Shown piece after piece: positions 44,620-53,154 of a stretch of DNA of 64,000 nucleotides (within the stretch, counting starts at the first letter, position 1; every line of letters starts with the position of its first letter). The stretch covers positions 29,768-93,767 of the forward strand of contig CALGSZ010000048.1 of assembly GCA_937901745.1 (NCBI GenBank), given 5' to 3'. The stretch is from an uncultured Chloroflexota bacterium. GTDB taxonomy: Bacteria; Chloroflexota; Chloroflexia; Thermomicrobiales; UBA6265. The position numbers were made by a program, and so were the translations under genes. Under the pieces are notes generated by a model. It did not search any database, was not told where the DNA came from, and saw only the letters and a program-made list of their open reading frames with translations.

Positions 44620-44847
44620 ATGAGTGAGTCAGATGTGCGACGCGACCAAGAGCTAGGGCGGCGAGATCGCGAGAAGGAGCCGCACGGCGGCCCAATACCG
44701 GGCGCGGCGGGCCATCCGGAACCGGGCAGTGGCCACGACGATTCCAAGCACGTCACCACGCGGGAAGGCCCCCCGACTGAGAAGGTCGAGGGCGTCCCGG
44801 GCGCTACTGGCGAAGGCCAGGGCGAATCCCAAGCAGGCGAGGCATAA
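44620..44847 (+). CDS. Small hydrophilic, probably disordered protein
   Basis: A 75-residue product rich in Gly, Glu, Asp, Pro and Arg with no hydrophobic core (begins MSESDVRRDQELGRRDREKE; ends EGQGESQAGEA). AGGAGG lies five bases before the ATG, a strong signal that it is translated. The composition resembles small stress or desiccation-type proteins, but no family is recognised. Confidence 0.65.
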   Translation: MSESDVRRDQELGRRDREKEPHGGPIPGAAGHPEPGSGHDDSKHVTTREGPPTEKVEGVPGATGEGQGESQAGEA

Positions 44848-44985
44848 GGCGGCTCGTCACGCCCGTCCTTACGCACCGGTGAGCCGATGAGTGTCATCCA
44901 AGCGCATTGCGCGCTCGCTAGCGCCGAGGAAGGCATCTGCTGGCTTCGCGGCGACATGCAAGCGGCCTCGGGGAGCGGTCAGGAC

Positions 44986-45015
44986 GTGACGGAGGCGTAA
45001 CGGATCGGGTATACT
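44986..45015 (+). promoter_or_regulatory. Promoter of tRNA-Arg
   Basis: GTGACG (44986-44991) and TATACT (45010-45015) are 18 bases apart; the tRNA begins 15 bases downstream. Confidence 0.6.
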
Positions 45016-45029
45016 GAAGAGCAGCTAAT

Positions 45030-45105
45030 GCGCCCGTAGCTCAGGGGATAGAGCGTTTGCCTCCGGAGCAAAAGGTCGCAGGTTCGAATCCTGCCGGGCG
45101 TACCA
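45030..45105 (+). tRNA. tRNA-Arg (anticodon CCG)
   Basis: The cloverleaf is complete. The acceptor stem GCGCCCG pairs with CGGGCGT (one G-U). The D arm is GCTC-AGGGGATA-GAGC. The anticodon arm TTTGC-CTCCGGA-GCAAA has anticodon CCG, reading CGG codons. The T arm is GCAGG-TTCGAAT-CCTGC. The discriminator is A, and the 3' CCA is encoded. Confidence 0.96.
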
Positions 45106-45518
45106 TTCACCAATCCCAAATCCATCGAAAATCGGTCGCGGCTCTTGCGCTGTGCCTGTCTCACGCTTTCTCAATACGCGTTACGTTAGCGGTGCCGTGC
45201 CTTCCAAGTGCACACCGCAAGAAGCGGAAGTATCCAGGCATTGATTCACGGTGTAACCGTGGATGAAACCATTCAGTCTTTATGCGCGTTCACCCTAAGG
45301 GGACGCTTGACGAACGTGGTATCCTGTTCGTACCGTCGAACCCCGCGTAATGGCGACCCGCGCCGTAAGGTCGGCCGTTCTGTGTCACCGGTCAAGCCGA
45401 GCTGGTGACCGAGTGCTCGCTCGTGGAGCCGTGACAAGGATGGCCAGACTTGCACCTGTTGCTGACCAAGCGTGTCATGCGCGCTTTGGTCGACGAGCCT
45501 CGAGAAGGGGGACCTGCG
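45106..45518. other. Gap between tRNA-Arg and the first bactofilin gene
   Basis: These 413 bases hold no convincing gene. A small dyad, CACGGT-gta-ACCGTG (45247-45261), could be an operator or tRNA-distal hairpin. TG-G-TATCCT (45317-45325) is a plausible extended -10 promoter for the bactofilins, leaving a leader of about 190 bases. Short open frames here lack ribosome-binding sites. Confidence 0.5.
45317..45325 (+). promoter_or_regulatory. Possible extended -10 promoter for the bactofilin genes
   Basis: TGGTATCCT has the TGn extension. A TTGACG at 45307-45312 is only seven bases away and cannot be the matching -35. Confidence 0.4.
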
Positions 45519-46160
45519 ATGGTGTTCCGTCGCGATAAGGCGGGGGATTCGTTTCAGCGCCAGATCAATGCGCTGCGCCAGCAGCTCGGCGGAGAGTCGG
45601 ATTCCGAGAGCGACCAGGAGGAAGCGCGGCAGACGCAGGAGCGAAGCGCACAGGGAGAGCCCTACAGCCGTAGCTTCGGCTTTGGCGCCGAGGAGTCGGG
45701 CCAGGCGGAGTACACTCCGGCCGAGCCCGCGCCGACGCATCCAGAGTTGCCCAACATCCCTCCGGTTGACGCCACCACCACGGTCATTGCGAACAACACC
45801 GTTTGGAAGGGTGAGCTGACCTCCGAGGGGAGCATCCACGTCCACGGCCGGTTCGAGGGCACGATCCGCGCTCGCGAGGACGTCGTCATCGCCGAGGAGG
45901 CGAATGTCGATGCGACGGTCACCGCCGAGCGCGTGGTCATTGCCGGCACGGTGACGGGCAGCATCCGCTGTCGCGGCCGCTTCGAGGCATTGCCAACCGG
46001 TCGCGTCACGGCCGATATTCAAACGCCGACGGTCGTCGTCCACGAGGGGGCGGTGATTAACGGACAGTTCCGTATGGGAGCCGCGGACACGACCGAGACA
46101 GCGGAGACGGCCAAGCCAACCTCAGTCATCCAACGGCGCCAGGCTCGGGGAACAGCGTGA
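45519..46160 (+). CDS. Bactofilin (polymer-forming cytoskeletal protein) 1
   Basis: Bactofilins polymerise into membrane-associated filaments that position cell-wall or polarity factors. The 213-residue protein has a charged N-terminal region (1-85), then the right-handed beta-helix domain (about 88-190) with six-residue hydrophobic periodicity: VIANNTVWKGELTSEGSIHVHGRFEGTIRA, VVIAEEANVDATVTAERVVIAGTVTGSIRC and LPTGRVTADIQTPTVVVHEGAVINGQF. The tail is Thr/Arg-rich. The ATG at 45519 follows a GGGGGA tract; an open extension to 45450 is unsupported. A second bactofilin gene follows after 118 bases. Confidence 0.92.
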   Translation: MVFRRDKAGDSFQRQINALRQQLGGESDSESDQEEARQTQERSAQGEPYSRSFGFGAEESGQAEYTPAEPAPTHPELPNIPPVDATTTVIANNTVWKGELTSEGSIHVHGRFEGTIRAREDVVIAEEANVDATVTAERVVIAGTVTGSIRCRGRFEALPTGRVTADIQTPTVVVHEGAVINGQFRMGAADTTETAETAKPTSVIQRRQARGTA

Positions 46161-46278
46161 GCGGCGGACGCCGTGAGCTTGCCTTCGCGGGCATGCCGTT
46201 TGCAAGCCGGCGGTCTCCAGTAGGAGGCGTCGCCGGCACCTTGGCGCCTGCCACTCATCGCTAGGAGGGGGTTATCGG

Positions 46279-46905
46279 ATGTCAATTCGTTCCGCTGACA
46301 CGGACTACGCGGGCGAGAGGGCGTCGACGAACGGCGCCGCTGACGCGAGCCGGGAGGATTCGTACAGCGTCATTGACCGGCACTCGACCTTTGATGGCAC
46401 CTTCCGCGCCAACCGAGATCTTCGCATCGAGGGTGAGGTCAAGGGGACGATCGAGTGCCAAGGGACGCTCTTCGTCGCGGAAGGGGCGACCGTCTCAGCG
46501 AAGGTCGAGGCTGAGAACATCACAGTCGCGGGTCATCTCAATGGCGAGGTTCGCTGCCAGGGTCGCCTGCAGATCATGCCCAGCGGCCAAGTCCGCGGCA
46601 AGGTCAAGACGATGACGCTCGTCATCAATGAAGGGGCGTATTACGAGGGCGAGCTGGAGATGGCTCCGCCCGAACAGCGCACCCAGCTTCAACCCGCCTC
46701 CGCGCCGCGGATTCTCCCACCGAAGCCCGCTGGATCGTCCGCGAGCACGCAGCCGGCGAGCAGCGAGTCGTCATCGTCAACGTCGGCCAGCTCTAGCAAC
46801 GCCAGCACCTTCATTCGTCGACTCGGCGGACCGGAGACTCCCTGGGAACAGCAATCAGGCGAGGAGGGCGAGCAGGAGCGCACCGACGAGTCATCCGGTT
46901 CGTAG
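46279..46905 (+). CDS. Bactofilin 2
   Basis: A 208-residue bactofilin with a short N-terminal arm, beta-helix core (about 31-128: VIDRHSTFDGTFRANRDLRIEGEVKGTIEC, LFVAEGATVSAKVEAENITVAGHLNGEVRC, LVINEGAYYEGELEM) and a long Ser/Pro/Glu-rich, probably disordered tail (130-208). GGAGGGGG lies seven bases before the ATG. Its core is clearly related to bactofilin 1, and the two tails differ, so the pair may form mixed filaments with different partners. Confidence 0.93.
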   Translation: MSIRSADTDYAGERASTNGAADASREDSYSVIDRHSTFDGTFRANRDLRIEGEVKGTIECQGTLFVAEGATVSAKVEAENITVAGHLNGEVRCQGRLQIMPSGQVRGKVKTMTLVINEGAYYEGELEMAPPEQRTQLQPASAPRILPPKPAGSSASTQPASSESSSSTSASSSNASTFIRRLGGPETPWEQQSGEEGEQERTDESSGS

Positions 46906-46989
46906 CTCGCCGCACACGTGCCTTCGCACTCCAGCCAGAGACGGGCACGACCTAAGAAGTGCGATGCGGCCAAGCGTTTCTCCCCCCCA

Positions 46990-46998
46990 TGCTATACT
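46990..46998 (+). promoter_or_regulatory. Extended -10 promoter upstream of the zinc-motif/SH3 gene
   Basis: TG-C-TATACT (46990-46998) matches an extended -10 element; no -35 is seen. The start site would be about 140 bases before the ATG at 47146. Confidence 0.5.
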
Positions 46999-47145
46999 CA
47001 GTCGGCCGCCGAAGCATTGTGAACGCGCGCCTGGGAACCGTTGCTGATACCACTCAGCGCTAGATAGATTGCTGAATCGAACGAGAGGCACTGCCTGCAT
47101 CACGGCTCGGGCCGCGCCTTTGGCCGCGGACAGGATCTTCGGGGC

Positions 47146-48318
47146 ATGCCGGATCGCAAATGCCGAACGTGCAAGCACTACGAAGCGTCGCCGATCCGGC
47201 GAAAGGGGTGGTGCCGTAATCCGCGGCTCTACTCGCCGCAGCAAAGTCACCTGGTTGACGCGGACGATTTGGATTGTGCACACCGGCTGGGAAACTACTG
47301 GGAGCCTGCCGAACCGGCGAGTCCGAATGAAACGAATGGCAGTCCACCACCCGACGATGTGGCTGGATCGCTCCCCGACCTGCCGGACTTTGGCGAGCCG
47401 GTCAAGGTCGCCTCGAGCGTGGGTGCGCGGGCGGAGTCGTCGCCAGAGCGGCAATCGCTGCATCATAATGACGTCGTATCCGGCTCTGCGCCGGCCGAGG
47501 TTGTCTCCCGGACGGCCAGCCACATTGCCGGAGGCACTGGAATGGTGAGTGGCAAAGGCGGATCAGCCGGCGGCGGAGCGAGCAGCTCCAGCGGCCGCAC
47601 TCCAGGCGGCGGCAGCAGTGCCGGCGGCTCGATTCCACCTAGCGCGGCTCCGCCACGCCGAGGAGGTGGCGGGCCACCGCCCGGACAGGAGCGAACGGTG
47701 AGCTACCAACCGGAAGAGCGCTATTGGACGGACTATTTGCGGGTGGCGCTGCCGGTCGTCGGCTTGCTCCTCCTGCTTGGTCTCTTCTGGTATTGGGCCC
47801 GAGAGTTGATCGGCGACGAGGCCGATTCGCCCACCGGCACACCAGTCGACGTTGGCCTCGTCAATGCCGCGACATTCACTCCCACCCCAACAGAGCCCGT
47901 CGGCAACATTCCGGTCCAGACGGCTAACCCATCCCAGACGCAGCCCGCCGGCGCGTCGCCGACCGCGGAGGCGACCGAAGAAACCGGGGGCGATACCGGC
48001 GAGCCCACGCCGCGGCCAACCCGGACGCCACGCGCGAGCGCCGAGGAGACGCCGACCGAAGAAGCGGCGCCTCCCGACGACTTAGAGTTCGTGGAGGGCG
48101 ATCTCGTCATCGTGCAAACGGACGATGGCACTGGCATCAACCTCAGAGAGGAACCGTCAACTGATGGAGAAATCGTCACGTTGCTCGAAGACGGAACCGA
48201 GCTTCGCATTCTTTCGAACGAGGTCGTCGAGGCGAACGGCTACATCTGGCGAAACGTGCAAGTCACCGAAACCGAGCAAGAGGGCTGGGTCGCTGACGAT
48301 TACCTGGTAGCTGCGTAG
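47146..48318 (+). CDS. Membrane protein with N-terminal Cys/His motif and C-terminal SH3 domain
   Basis: The 390-residue protein has three parts. A short N-terminal domain carries C6, C9, H11, C23 and C44-H46 (CRTCKHYE, then GWCRNPRLYS and DDLDCAHRLG), a probable zinc or Fe-S site. A long Ser/Gly/Pro-rich linker leads to one TM helix (about 198-218). Outside, a Pro/Thr/Glu-rich stalk ends in a bacterial SH3-type domain (about 322-390; GINLREEPSTDGEIVTLLEDGTELRIL), which usually binds cell wall. The topology suggests a sensor or scaffold linking cytoplasmic metal-site state and the wall. The neighbouring bactofilins support an envelope role. Confidence 0.82.
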   Translation: MPDRKCRTCKHYEASPIRRKGWCRNPRLYSPQQSHLVDADDLDCAHRLGNYWEPAEPASPNETNGSPPPDDVAGSLPDLPDFGEPVKVASSVGARAESSPERQSLHHNDVVSGSAPAEVVSRTASHIAGGTGMVSGKGGSAGGGASSSSGRTPGGGSSAGGSIPPSAAPPRRGGGGPPPGQERTVSYQPEERYWTDYLRVALPVVGLLLLLGLFWYWARELIGDEADSPTGTPVDVGLVNAATFTPTPTEPVGNIPVQTANPSQTQPAGASPTAEATEETGGDTGEPTPRPTRTPRASAEETPTEEAAPPDDLEFVEGDLVIVQTDDGTGINLREEPSTDGEIVTLLEDGTELRILSNEVVEANGYIWRNVQVTETEQEGWVADDYLVAA

Positions 48319-48373
48319 AGCAAATCGGCCCCTCTGACCGGTACGCATCCTGACCGCAGGATGCGAGATCGAG

Positions 48374-48382
48374 TGGTATACT
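48374..48382 (+). promoter_or_regulatory. Extended -10 promoter of rpsB
   Basis: TG-G-TATACT; no good -35 at 16-18 bases. The start site would be near 48389, giving a leader of about 155 bases. Confidence 0.55.
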
Positions 48383-48387
48383 GGACG

Positions 48388-48409
48388 CGGCCCGGCTGGC
48401 GCCGGGCCG
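48388..48409 (+). promoter_or_regulatory. 5'-end hairpin in the rpsB leader
   Basis: A perfect 9-bp stem (CGGCCCGGC with its complement, loop TGGC) begins at the predicted transcription start. It could protect the 5' end or belong to a ribosomal-protein leader; there is no U-run, so a terminator for the gene upstream is less likely. Confidence 0.5.
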
Positions 48410-48543
48410 TGTTATGCTTCGCCATCCCGCGAAGTCATGTAGCGTAGCACGCGTCAGGACCGAGACCGGCGTGCCAGTGCCATGAGGCGCTGGTTCGGCT
48501 CGGGATGAATGACGCGGAAGTCCAACGCAAAACGGAGGTTCAC

Positions 48544-49380
48544 GTGGAGTCTACTGTTCCCAGCACCTTGGGCATGCCGCCCGAGCAATTGATGAAGGCG
48601 CTCCTCGAAGCGGGCGTGCACTTCGGCCATCAGACCAAGCGTTGGAATCCGAAGATGCGCCCGTACATTTTCACGGAGCGCAACGGCATTCACATCATTG
48701 ACCTAAATCAGACGCTCGATCTGCTCGCGCAAGCGCACCAGTTCGTGACCGACACGGTCGCCAATGGCGGCACAATCCTTTTCGTCGGCACCAAGAAGCA
48801 GGCGCAAGACGTGGTCGAGCGCGAGGCGAAGCGCTGCGGGCAGTTCTATGTCAACCGGCGCTGGCTCGGCGGCACGCTGACGAACTTCGTCACAATCCGC
48901 CAGCGGCTTCGCGCCCTGAAAGAGCTGCAGCGCCAGCGCGATCGTGGCGAGTTCACGCTCCTGCCGAAGCAGGAAGCGTCCGTCAAGATGCGCGAGCTGG
49001 AGCGGCTCGAGCGCAGCTTGGGCGGCATGCGGGACATGACGCAGCTTCCGGCGGCTCTCTTCGTCGTCGATCCCAAGCGCGAGCATCTGGCCGTGACCGA
49101 GGCGCGCCGCCTGGGAATCCCGATCATCGCGATCGTGGACACGAACTGCGATCCGGATGAGATCGACTTCGTGATTCCCGGCAACGATGACGCAATCCGC
49201 TCGATTCGTCTGCTGACGGCTGGTATCGCTGACGCGGCGATTCAGGGCGCGATGCGCGCTGAGATTGCTCACGCCGAGGAGGCCACGGATATTGGCGGCG
49301 CCGAGGATGCCGAAGGGGCTGCAAGCTATTCACCTGATTTCGAAGAGGCAAGCGAACTCGTCCCCGCGGACGAGCGCTAA
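48544..49380 (+). CDS. rpsB: 30S ribosomal protein S2
   Basis: The 278-residue S2 protein has the family blocks LLEAGVHFGHQTKRWNPKMRPYIF, RNGIHIIDLNQT, GGTILFVGTKKQAQ, RWLGGTLTNF, and PAALFVVDPKREHLAVTEARRLGIPIIAIVDTNCDPD, with an acidic C-terminal tail. I choose the GTG at 48544 because GGAGG lies five bases upstream; an in-frame ATG at 48505 is an alternative. It is the first gene of rpsB-tsf-pyrH-frr-uppS-cdsA-dxr. Confidence 0.96.
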   Translation: MESTVPSTLGMPPEQLMKALLEAGVHFGHQTKRWNPKMRPYIFTERNGIHIIDLNQTLDLLAQAHQFVTDTVANGGTILFVGTKKQAQDVVEREAKRCGQFYVNRRWLGGTLTNFVTIRQRLRALKELQRQRDRGEFTLLPKQEASVKMRELERLERSLGGMRDMTQLPAALFVVDPKREHLAVTEARRLGIPIIAIVDTNCDPDEIDFVIPGNDDAIRSIRLLTAGIADAAIQGAMRAEIAHAEEATDIGGAEDAEGAASYSPDFEEASELVPADER

Positions 49381-49400
49381 CAAGTGATGCGAGGGCAACC

Positions 49401-49973
49401 GTGTCAGTGACGATTAGTGCCACACAGGTCAAGGATCTCCGCGAACGGACCGGCGCCGGTATCATGGAGTGCAAGCGCGCTCTCGAGGAAACCGGCGGCG
49501 ATGTCGAGCGCGCGATCGATCTCCTCAAGCAGCAAGGTCTTGCCAAGGCGGAGAAGAAGGCTGGTCGCGTGGCGATGCAGGGTATCGTCGAGCCATATAT
49601 CCACGCCGGCGGCCGCATCGGCGCCCTGGTCGAGCTCAACTGCGAGACGGACTTCGTCGCCCGCACGCCTGACTTCCGGGCACTCGCTCACGATCTGGCG
49701 ATGCAGGTCGCCGCGACGTCTCCGCGCTACGTCGCCGAGGATCAGATCCCGGAGAGCGATTGGGCGGAGCTGGAGCGAGAATTCGGCGATCGCAAGCGGG
49801 CGCTCGAGGCCGTGAGCCTGCTGGATCAGCCGTTCATCAAGGATCCTCGCCAGACCATCCGGGATCTCATCAAGGCGCAAATCGGCAAGCTGGGCGAAAA
49901 TATCGTCGTTCGGCGCTTTGCCCGGTTCGAGGTCGGCGCGGATCTGGGGGCGACCGAAGAGTCAGCCGAATAG
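49401..49973 (+). CDS. tsf: Translation elongation factor Ts
   Basis: EF-Ts recycles EF-Tu from the GDP form. The 190-residue product is the short form, as in Thermus, with the N-terminal UBA-like domain (VKDLRERTGAGIMECKRALEE), the conserved VELNCETDFVAR core and a single dimerisation region. It starts with GTG after GAGGG. It lies 20 bases after rpsB. Confidence 0.96.
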   Translation: MSVTISATQVKDLRERTGAGIMECKRALEETGGDVERAIDLLKQQGLAKAEKKAGRVAMQGIVEPYIHAGGRIGALVELNCETDFVARTPDFRALAHDLAMQVAATSPRYVAEDQIPESDWAELEREFGDRKRALEAVSLLDQPFIKDPRQTIRDLIKAQIGKLGENIVVRRFARFEVGADLGATEESAE

Positions 49974-50048
49974 GACATGACGGGGCGAGCGCGGTCATCG
50001 CCGGATGATGCGGCGAGCCCGCAAGGCGTTCAAGCAACGGAGCAAACC

Positions 50049-50801
50049 GTGGGGCGCTATCGACGAGTGCTGCTCAAGCTCAGTGGCGAGGCGCTAATGG
50101 GCGATGCGCCCTACGGGATCGACCCCGCTGTCGCCACCTCGATCGCCCGTCAGATCTGCCGCGCCATCACCCTCGACGTTCAGATCGCAATCGTCATTGG
50201 CGGAGGGAACATTTGGCGCGGGCTCTCCGCGAGCAGCAAGGGCATGGACCGCGCAACCGCCGATTACATGGGGATGGTCGCGACGGTCCTCAATGCCCTT
50301 GCCCTCCAGGACGCCCTTGAGAAGGCGGGCGTGCCGACGCGCGTCATGACAGCGATCCAGATGCACGAGGTGGCAGAGCCGTATATCCGCCGGCGGGCCA
50401 TTCGCCACATGGAGAAGGGCCGCGTCGTCATCCTAGCCGCGGGCACCGGCAATCCCTACTTCACGACCGACACCGCGGCGGCGCTTCGAGCGCTCGAGCT
50501 CAACGTCGACATCCTGCTGATGGCCAAGAACCGGGTCAATGGTGTCTACTCTGACGATCCGCGCGTCAACCCCGCGGCTCGGCGCTTCTTGCGCATCAGC
50601 CATAAGGAGGCGTTCGAGCGGAATCTAAAGGTGATGGACGCCTCCGCGTTCTCGTTGTGCCGTGAAAACAACCTCCCGATCCTCGTCTTCGCGATGACAG
50701 AGGAGGGAGCGATCGAGCGGGCGGTCGCTGGCGAACCGGTCGGGACCCTCGTCGCTGCGGGCGAGACGGTATTGGAAGAGCCGGTCGGCGCTCGCGAATA
50801 G
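50049..50801 (+). CDS. pyrH: Uridylate kinase (UMP kinase)
   Basis: PyrH phosphorylates UMP to UDP. The 250-residue amino-acid-kinase-fold protein shows LLKLSGEALMGD, VIGGGNIWRG, ATADYMGMVATVLNALALQDALE, AAGTGNPYFTTDTAAALRALE and AKNRVNGVYSDDPR. I prefer the GTG at 50049, with CGGAG six bases upstream, because family similarity starts there. An ATG at 49977 would add 24 residues without family similarity. Confidence 0.94.
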   Translation: MGRYRRVLLKLSGEALMGDAPYGIDPAVATSIARQICRAITLDVQIAIVIGGGNIWRGLSASSKGMDRATADYMGMVATVLNALALQDALEKAGVPTRVMTAIQMHEVAEPYIRRRAIRHMEKGRVVILAAGTGNPYFTTDTAAALRALELNVDILLMAKNRVNGVYSDDPRVNPAARRFLRISHKEAFERNLKVMDASAFSLCRENNLPILVFAMTEEGAIERAVAGEPVGTLVAAGETVLEEPVGARE

Positions 50802-50921
50802 GCGTTGGCGTCGGGTAGGGAGCGCCGAGATCGAATCGCTGCATTGGCGCGGATCTGACGATGCACCCGACCAACTGCCGAACGTGCATCGCTCGAAATC
50901 AGTTGAGATGGGAGCTGGCAG

Positions 50922-51479
50922 ATGATTCGCGAAACGCTGACGGATGCCGAACAACGGATGACGAAAGCGATGGAAGCCCTCCGTCGCGATCTGAATACCG
51001 TCCGGACTGGCCGCGCTTCCCCATCGTTGCTCGACCGGATCACGATTGATTACTACGGTACGCCGACACCGCTGAATCAGGTCGCTGGCATCTCCGCGCC
51101 CGAGGCCCGGCTCCTTGTCATTCAACCCTGGGATCGCGGTACTCTTGGCCAGATCGAGAAGGCGATTCAGAAGTCAGACCTCGGGCTTAACCCGACCAGC
51201 GATGGTCAGGTGATCCGGATCGCCATCCCGCCGCTCACTGAGGAGCGCCGCAAGCAACTCGTCAAGGTCGTGCACGGGCACGTCGAGGAAGCCAAGGTTG
51301 CGGTGCGCAACATCCGGCGCGATGCCATGGCTCAGGTCCGGCAGATGATGAACGACAAGCTCATCTCCGAGGACGACGAGCGCCGCGCCGAGCACCAACT
51401 GGACGAGCTGACGAAGCGCTTCATCGAGGAAGCAGATCGGATCGGGAAGGCGAAGGAGCACGAGGTGATGGAGGTCTAG
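50922..51479 (+). CDS. frr: Ribosome recycling factor
   Basis: RRF splits terminated ribosomes together with EF-G. The 185-residue product has normal length and the family blocks MTKAMEALRRDLNTVRTGRASPSLLDRI, YYGTPTPLNQVA, QPWDRGTLGQIEKAI, LGLNPTSDGQVIRIAIPPLTEERRKQLVK and RNIRRDAM. GGGAG lies seven bases before the ATG. The 120-base gap after pyrH holds no recognised element. Confidence 0.96.
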   Translation: MIRETLTDAEQRMTKAMEALRRDLNTVRTGRASPSLLDRITIDYYGTPTPLNQVAGISAPEARLLVIQPWDRGTLGQIEKAIQKSDLGLNPTSDGQVIRIAIPPLTEERRKQLVKVVHGHVEEAKVAVRNIRRDAMAQVRQMMNDKLISEDDERRAEHQLDELTKRFIEEADRIGKAKEHEVMEV

Positions 51480-51485
51480 ACGACC

Positions 51486-52271
51486 TTGACCGGCGCATCC
51501 TCGCCCGCTCCCACACACGATACGGAAGATCTGGCCCAGGCGGTCGCCGCGCTTCCCCGCTCCGCCATTCCGCGGCACGTTGCCATCATCATGGACGGCA
51601 ATGGGCGCTGGGCGGCCAAACGCGGCTTGCCGCGAGTCGCGGGGCACGAGCGGGGCACCGACAACATCCGGCGGATCACCTTCACGGCCGGCGAAATCGG
51701 CATCGAGTACCTCACGCTCTGGGCGTTCTCCACGGAGAACTGGCGCCGCCCTCCCGAAGAAGTCCAGGGCATCATGCGGGTGCTCGGTGAGGCGCTCGAG
51801 CGCGAAACGCTCGAGCTCCACCGTCAAGGCGCGCAGCTGCGGCACATCGGGAGTCTCGACGGCCTCGATCCCGAGCTGCGGCAATCTGTTATTGACGCGA
51901 TCGAGCTCACCCGCAACAACAACAAGCTCGTCTTAACGCTGGCGTTCGACTATGGCGGGCGGCAGGAGCTCGTCCACGCGGTGCGAGAGATCGTCGCCAG
52001 CGGCATCCCACCGGAAGCGATCGACGAGCAGACGATCTGCAACCATCTCTTCACGCGCGATCTGCCCGATCCCGACCTCATCATCCGGACGTCCGGCGAG
52101 GTGAGGATGAGCAATTTCCTCCTCTGGCAGGCCGCCTACGCGGAGCTGTATTTCAGCCCCGTGCTCTGGCCTGACTTCGGACCGGACGATCTGCGCGCCG
52201 CTGTCCTCGATTTCTCGCGGCGCGAGCGACGCTTCGGACGAGTGCCAGCCTCCGCGGGCACGTCGCTCTAG
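51486..52271 (+). CDS. uppS: Isoprenyl (undecaprenyl) diphosphate synthase
   Basis: UppS makes the C55 lipid carrier used in cell-wall synthesis. The 261-residue cis-prenyltransferase has HVAIIMDGNGRWA with catalytic Asp37, GHERGTDNIRRI, LTLWAFSTENWRRP, NNNKLVLTLAFDYGGRQEL and PDLIIRTSGEVRMSNFLLWQAAYAELYF. It starts with TTG, with GGAGG inside the end of frr; the gap is only six bases. An N-terminal arm of 28 residues precedes the core. Confidence 0.95.
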   Translation: MTGASSPAPTHDTEDLAQAVAALPRSAIPRHVAIIMDGNGRWAAKRGLPRVAGHERGTDNIRRITFTAGEIGIEYLTLWAFSTENWRRPPEEVQGIMRVLGEALERETLELHRQGAQLRHIGSLDGLDPELRQSVIDAIELTRNNNKLVLTLAFDYGGRQELVHAVREIVASGIPPEAIDEQTICNHLFTRDLPDPDLIIRTSGEVRMSNFLLWQAAYAELYFSPVLWPDFGPDDLRAAVLDFSRRERRFGRVPASAGTSL

Positions 52272-52284
52272 CCGGACTCCACCG

Positions 52285-53154
52285 GTGCGCCAACGCTCGA
52301 TCAGTTCAGTCGGCGTCGTGATTGTCGGGCTCGTGCCTGCATTTCTCGGCGGCCCCGTCTGGGCGATCGTGCTCACAATTCTGTTCCTCATCGGAGCACA
52401 CGAGCTTCACACCATGGCGCGCCGGATCGAGCCGACCGTCCGGCCCTTCAGCCTCCTCATTCTGCCAGCCTTCGCGCTGGTCGGCGCCCTTGAGGGCGGC
52501 GCCCAGGCGGTCCTCGGGATCGTAGCGCTCGCGGTGGGCATCCCGATGGCCGAGACCGTGTTTCGGCGCGACTTGACAGGGGCATTCGCCGCTTGGGCTC
52601 TCGGCACCGCCAACACCCTCTATCTCGGCATCCCGCTCGTCGCTGCGATCTCGCTGCGGCAGATCAACGGCTCCATCGATACCGGCTGGCTGAGCGACCT
52701 CGCGAGTTGGGCCGCGATCTCCTGGCAAGCCGATCCGCGTGGGCTCGCTTGGCTCCTCCTCGTCATCGTCGTCACCTGGCTCGGCGACTCCGGCGCGTAT
52801 CTGATCGGGCGATCATTTGGTCGGCAGCCGCTCATCCCGGTCGTGAGCCCGAAGAAGACCGTGGAGGGATTCGTCGGCGGTCTGGCCTGCGCGGCGCTGA
52901 CCGGGTTGGTCGCGGTCGAGCTCTTCGGTCTCGGGATACACTGGAGCATTGGTCTGGCGCTTGGTTTCGTACTCGGACTCATCGCCGTGCTCGGTGACCT
53001 CGTCGAATCGGTTCTCAAGCGGCAGGCGGGTGTAAAGGATAGCGGGACTTTGATCCCGGGCCACGGCGGCATGCTCGACAGGCTTGATGCGCTGCTCTTT
53101 ACTTGGACTGCCGGCTGGTATCTCGCCCTCCTCGCCGACCGGATGTTCCAATGA
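52285..53154 (+). CDS. cdsA: Phosphatidate cytidylyltransferase
   Basis: CdsA makes CDP-diacylglycerol for phospholipid synthesis. The 289-residue membrane protein has about eight helices, the WLGDSGAYLIGRSFGRQPL segment, SPKKTVEGFVGG, and the signature LGDLVESVLKRQAGVKDSGTLIPGHGGMLDRLDALL. It starts with GTG and overlaps dxr by four bases. Confidence 0.94.
   Translation: MRQRSISSVGVVIVGLVPAFLGGPVWAIVLTILFLIGAHELHTMARRIEPTVRPFSLLILPAFALVGALEGGAQAVLGIVALAVGIPMAETVFRRDLTGAFAAWALGTANTLYLGIPLVAAISLRQINGSIDTGWLSDLASWAAISWQADPRGLAWLLLVIVVTWLGDSGAYLIGRSFGRQPLIPVVSPKKTVEGFVGGLACAALTGLVAVELFGLGIHWSIGLALGFVLGLIAVLGDLVESVLKRQAGVKDSGTLIPGHGGMLDRLDALLFTWTAGWYLALLADRMFQ

Noticed and set aside
45307..45325. 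TTGACG followed by TATCCT as a standard promoter
   Set aside because: The spacer is only seven bases; only the extended -10 reading is plausible.
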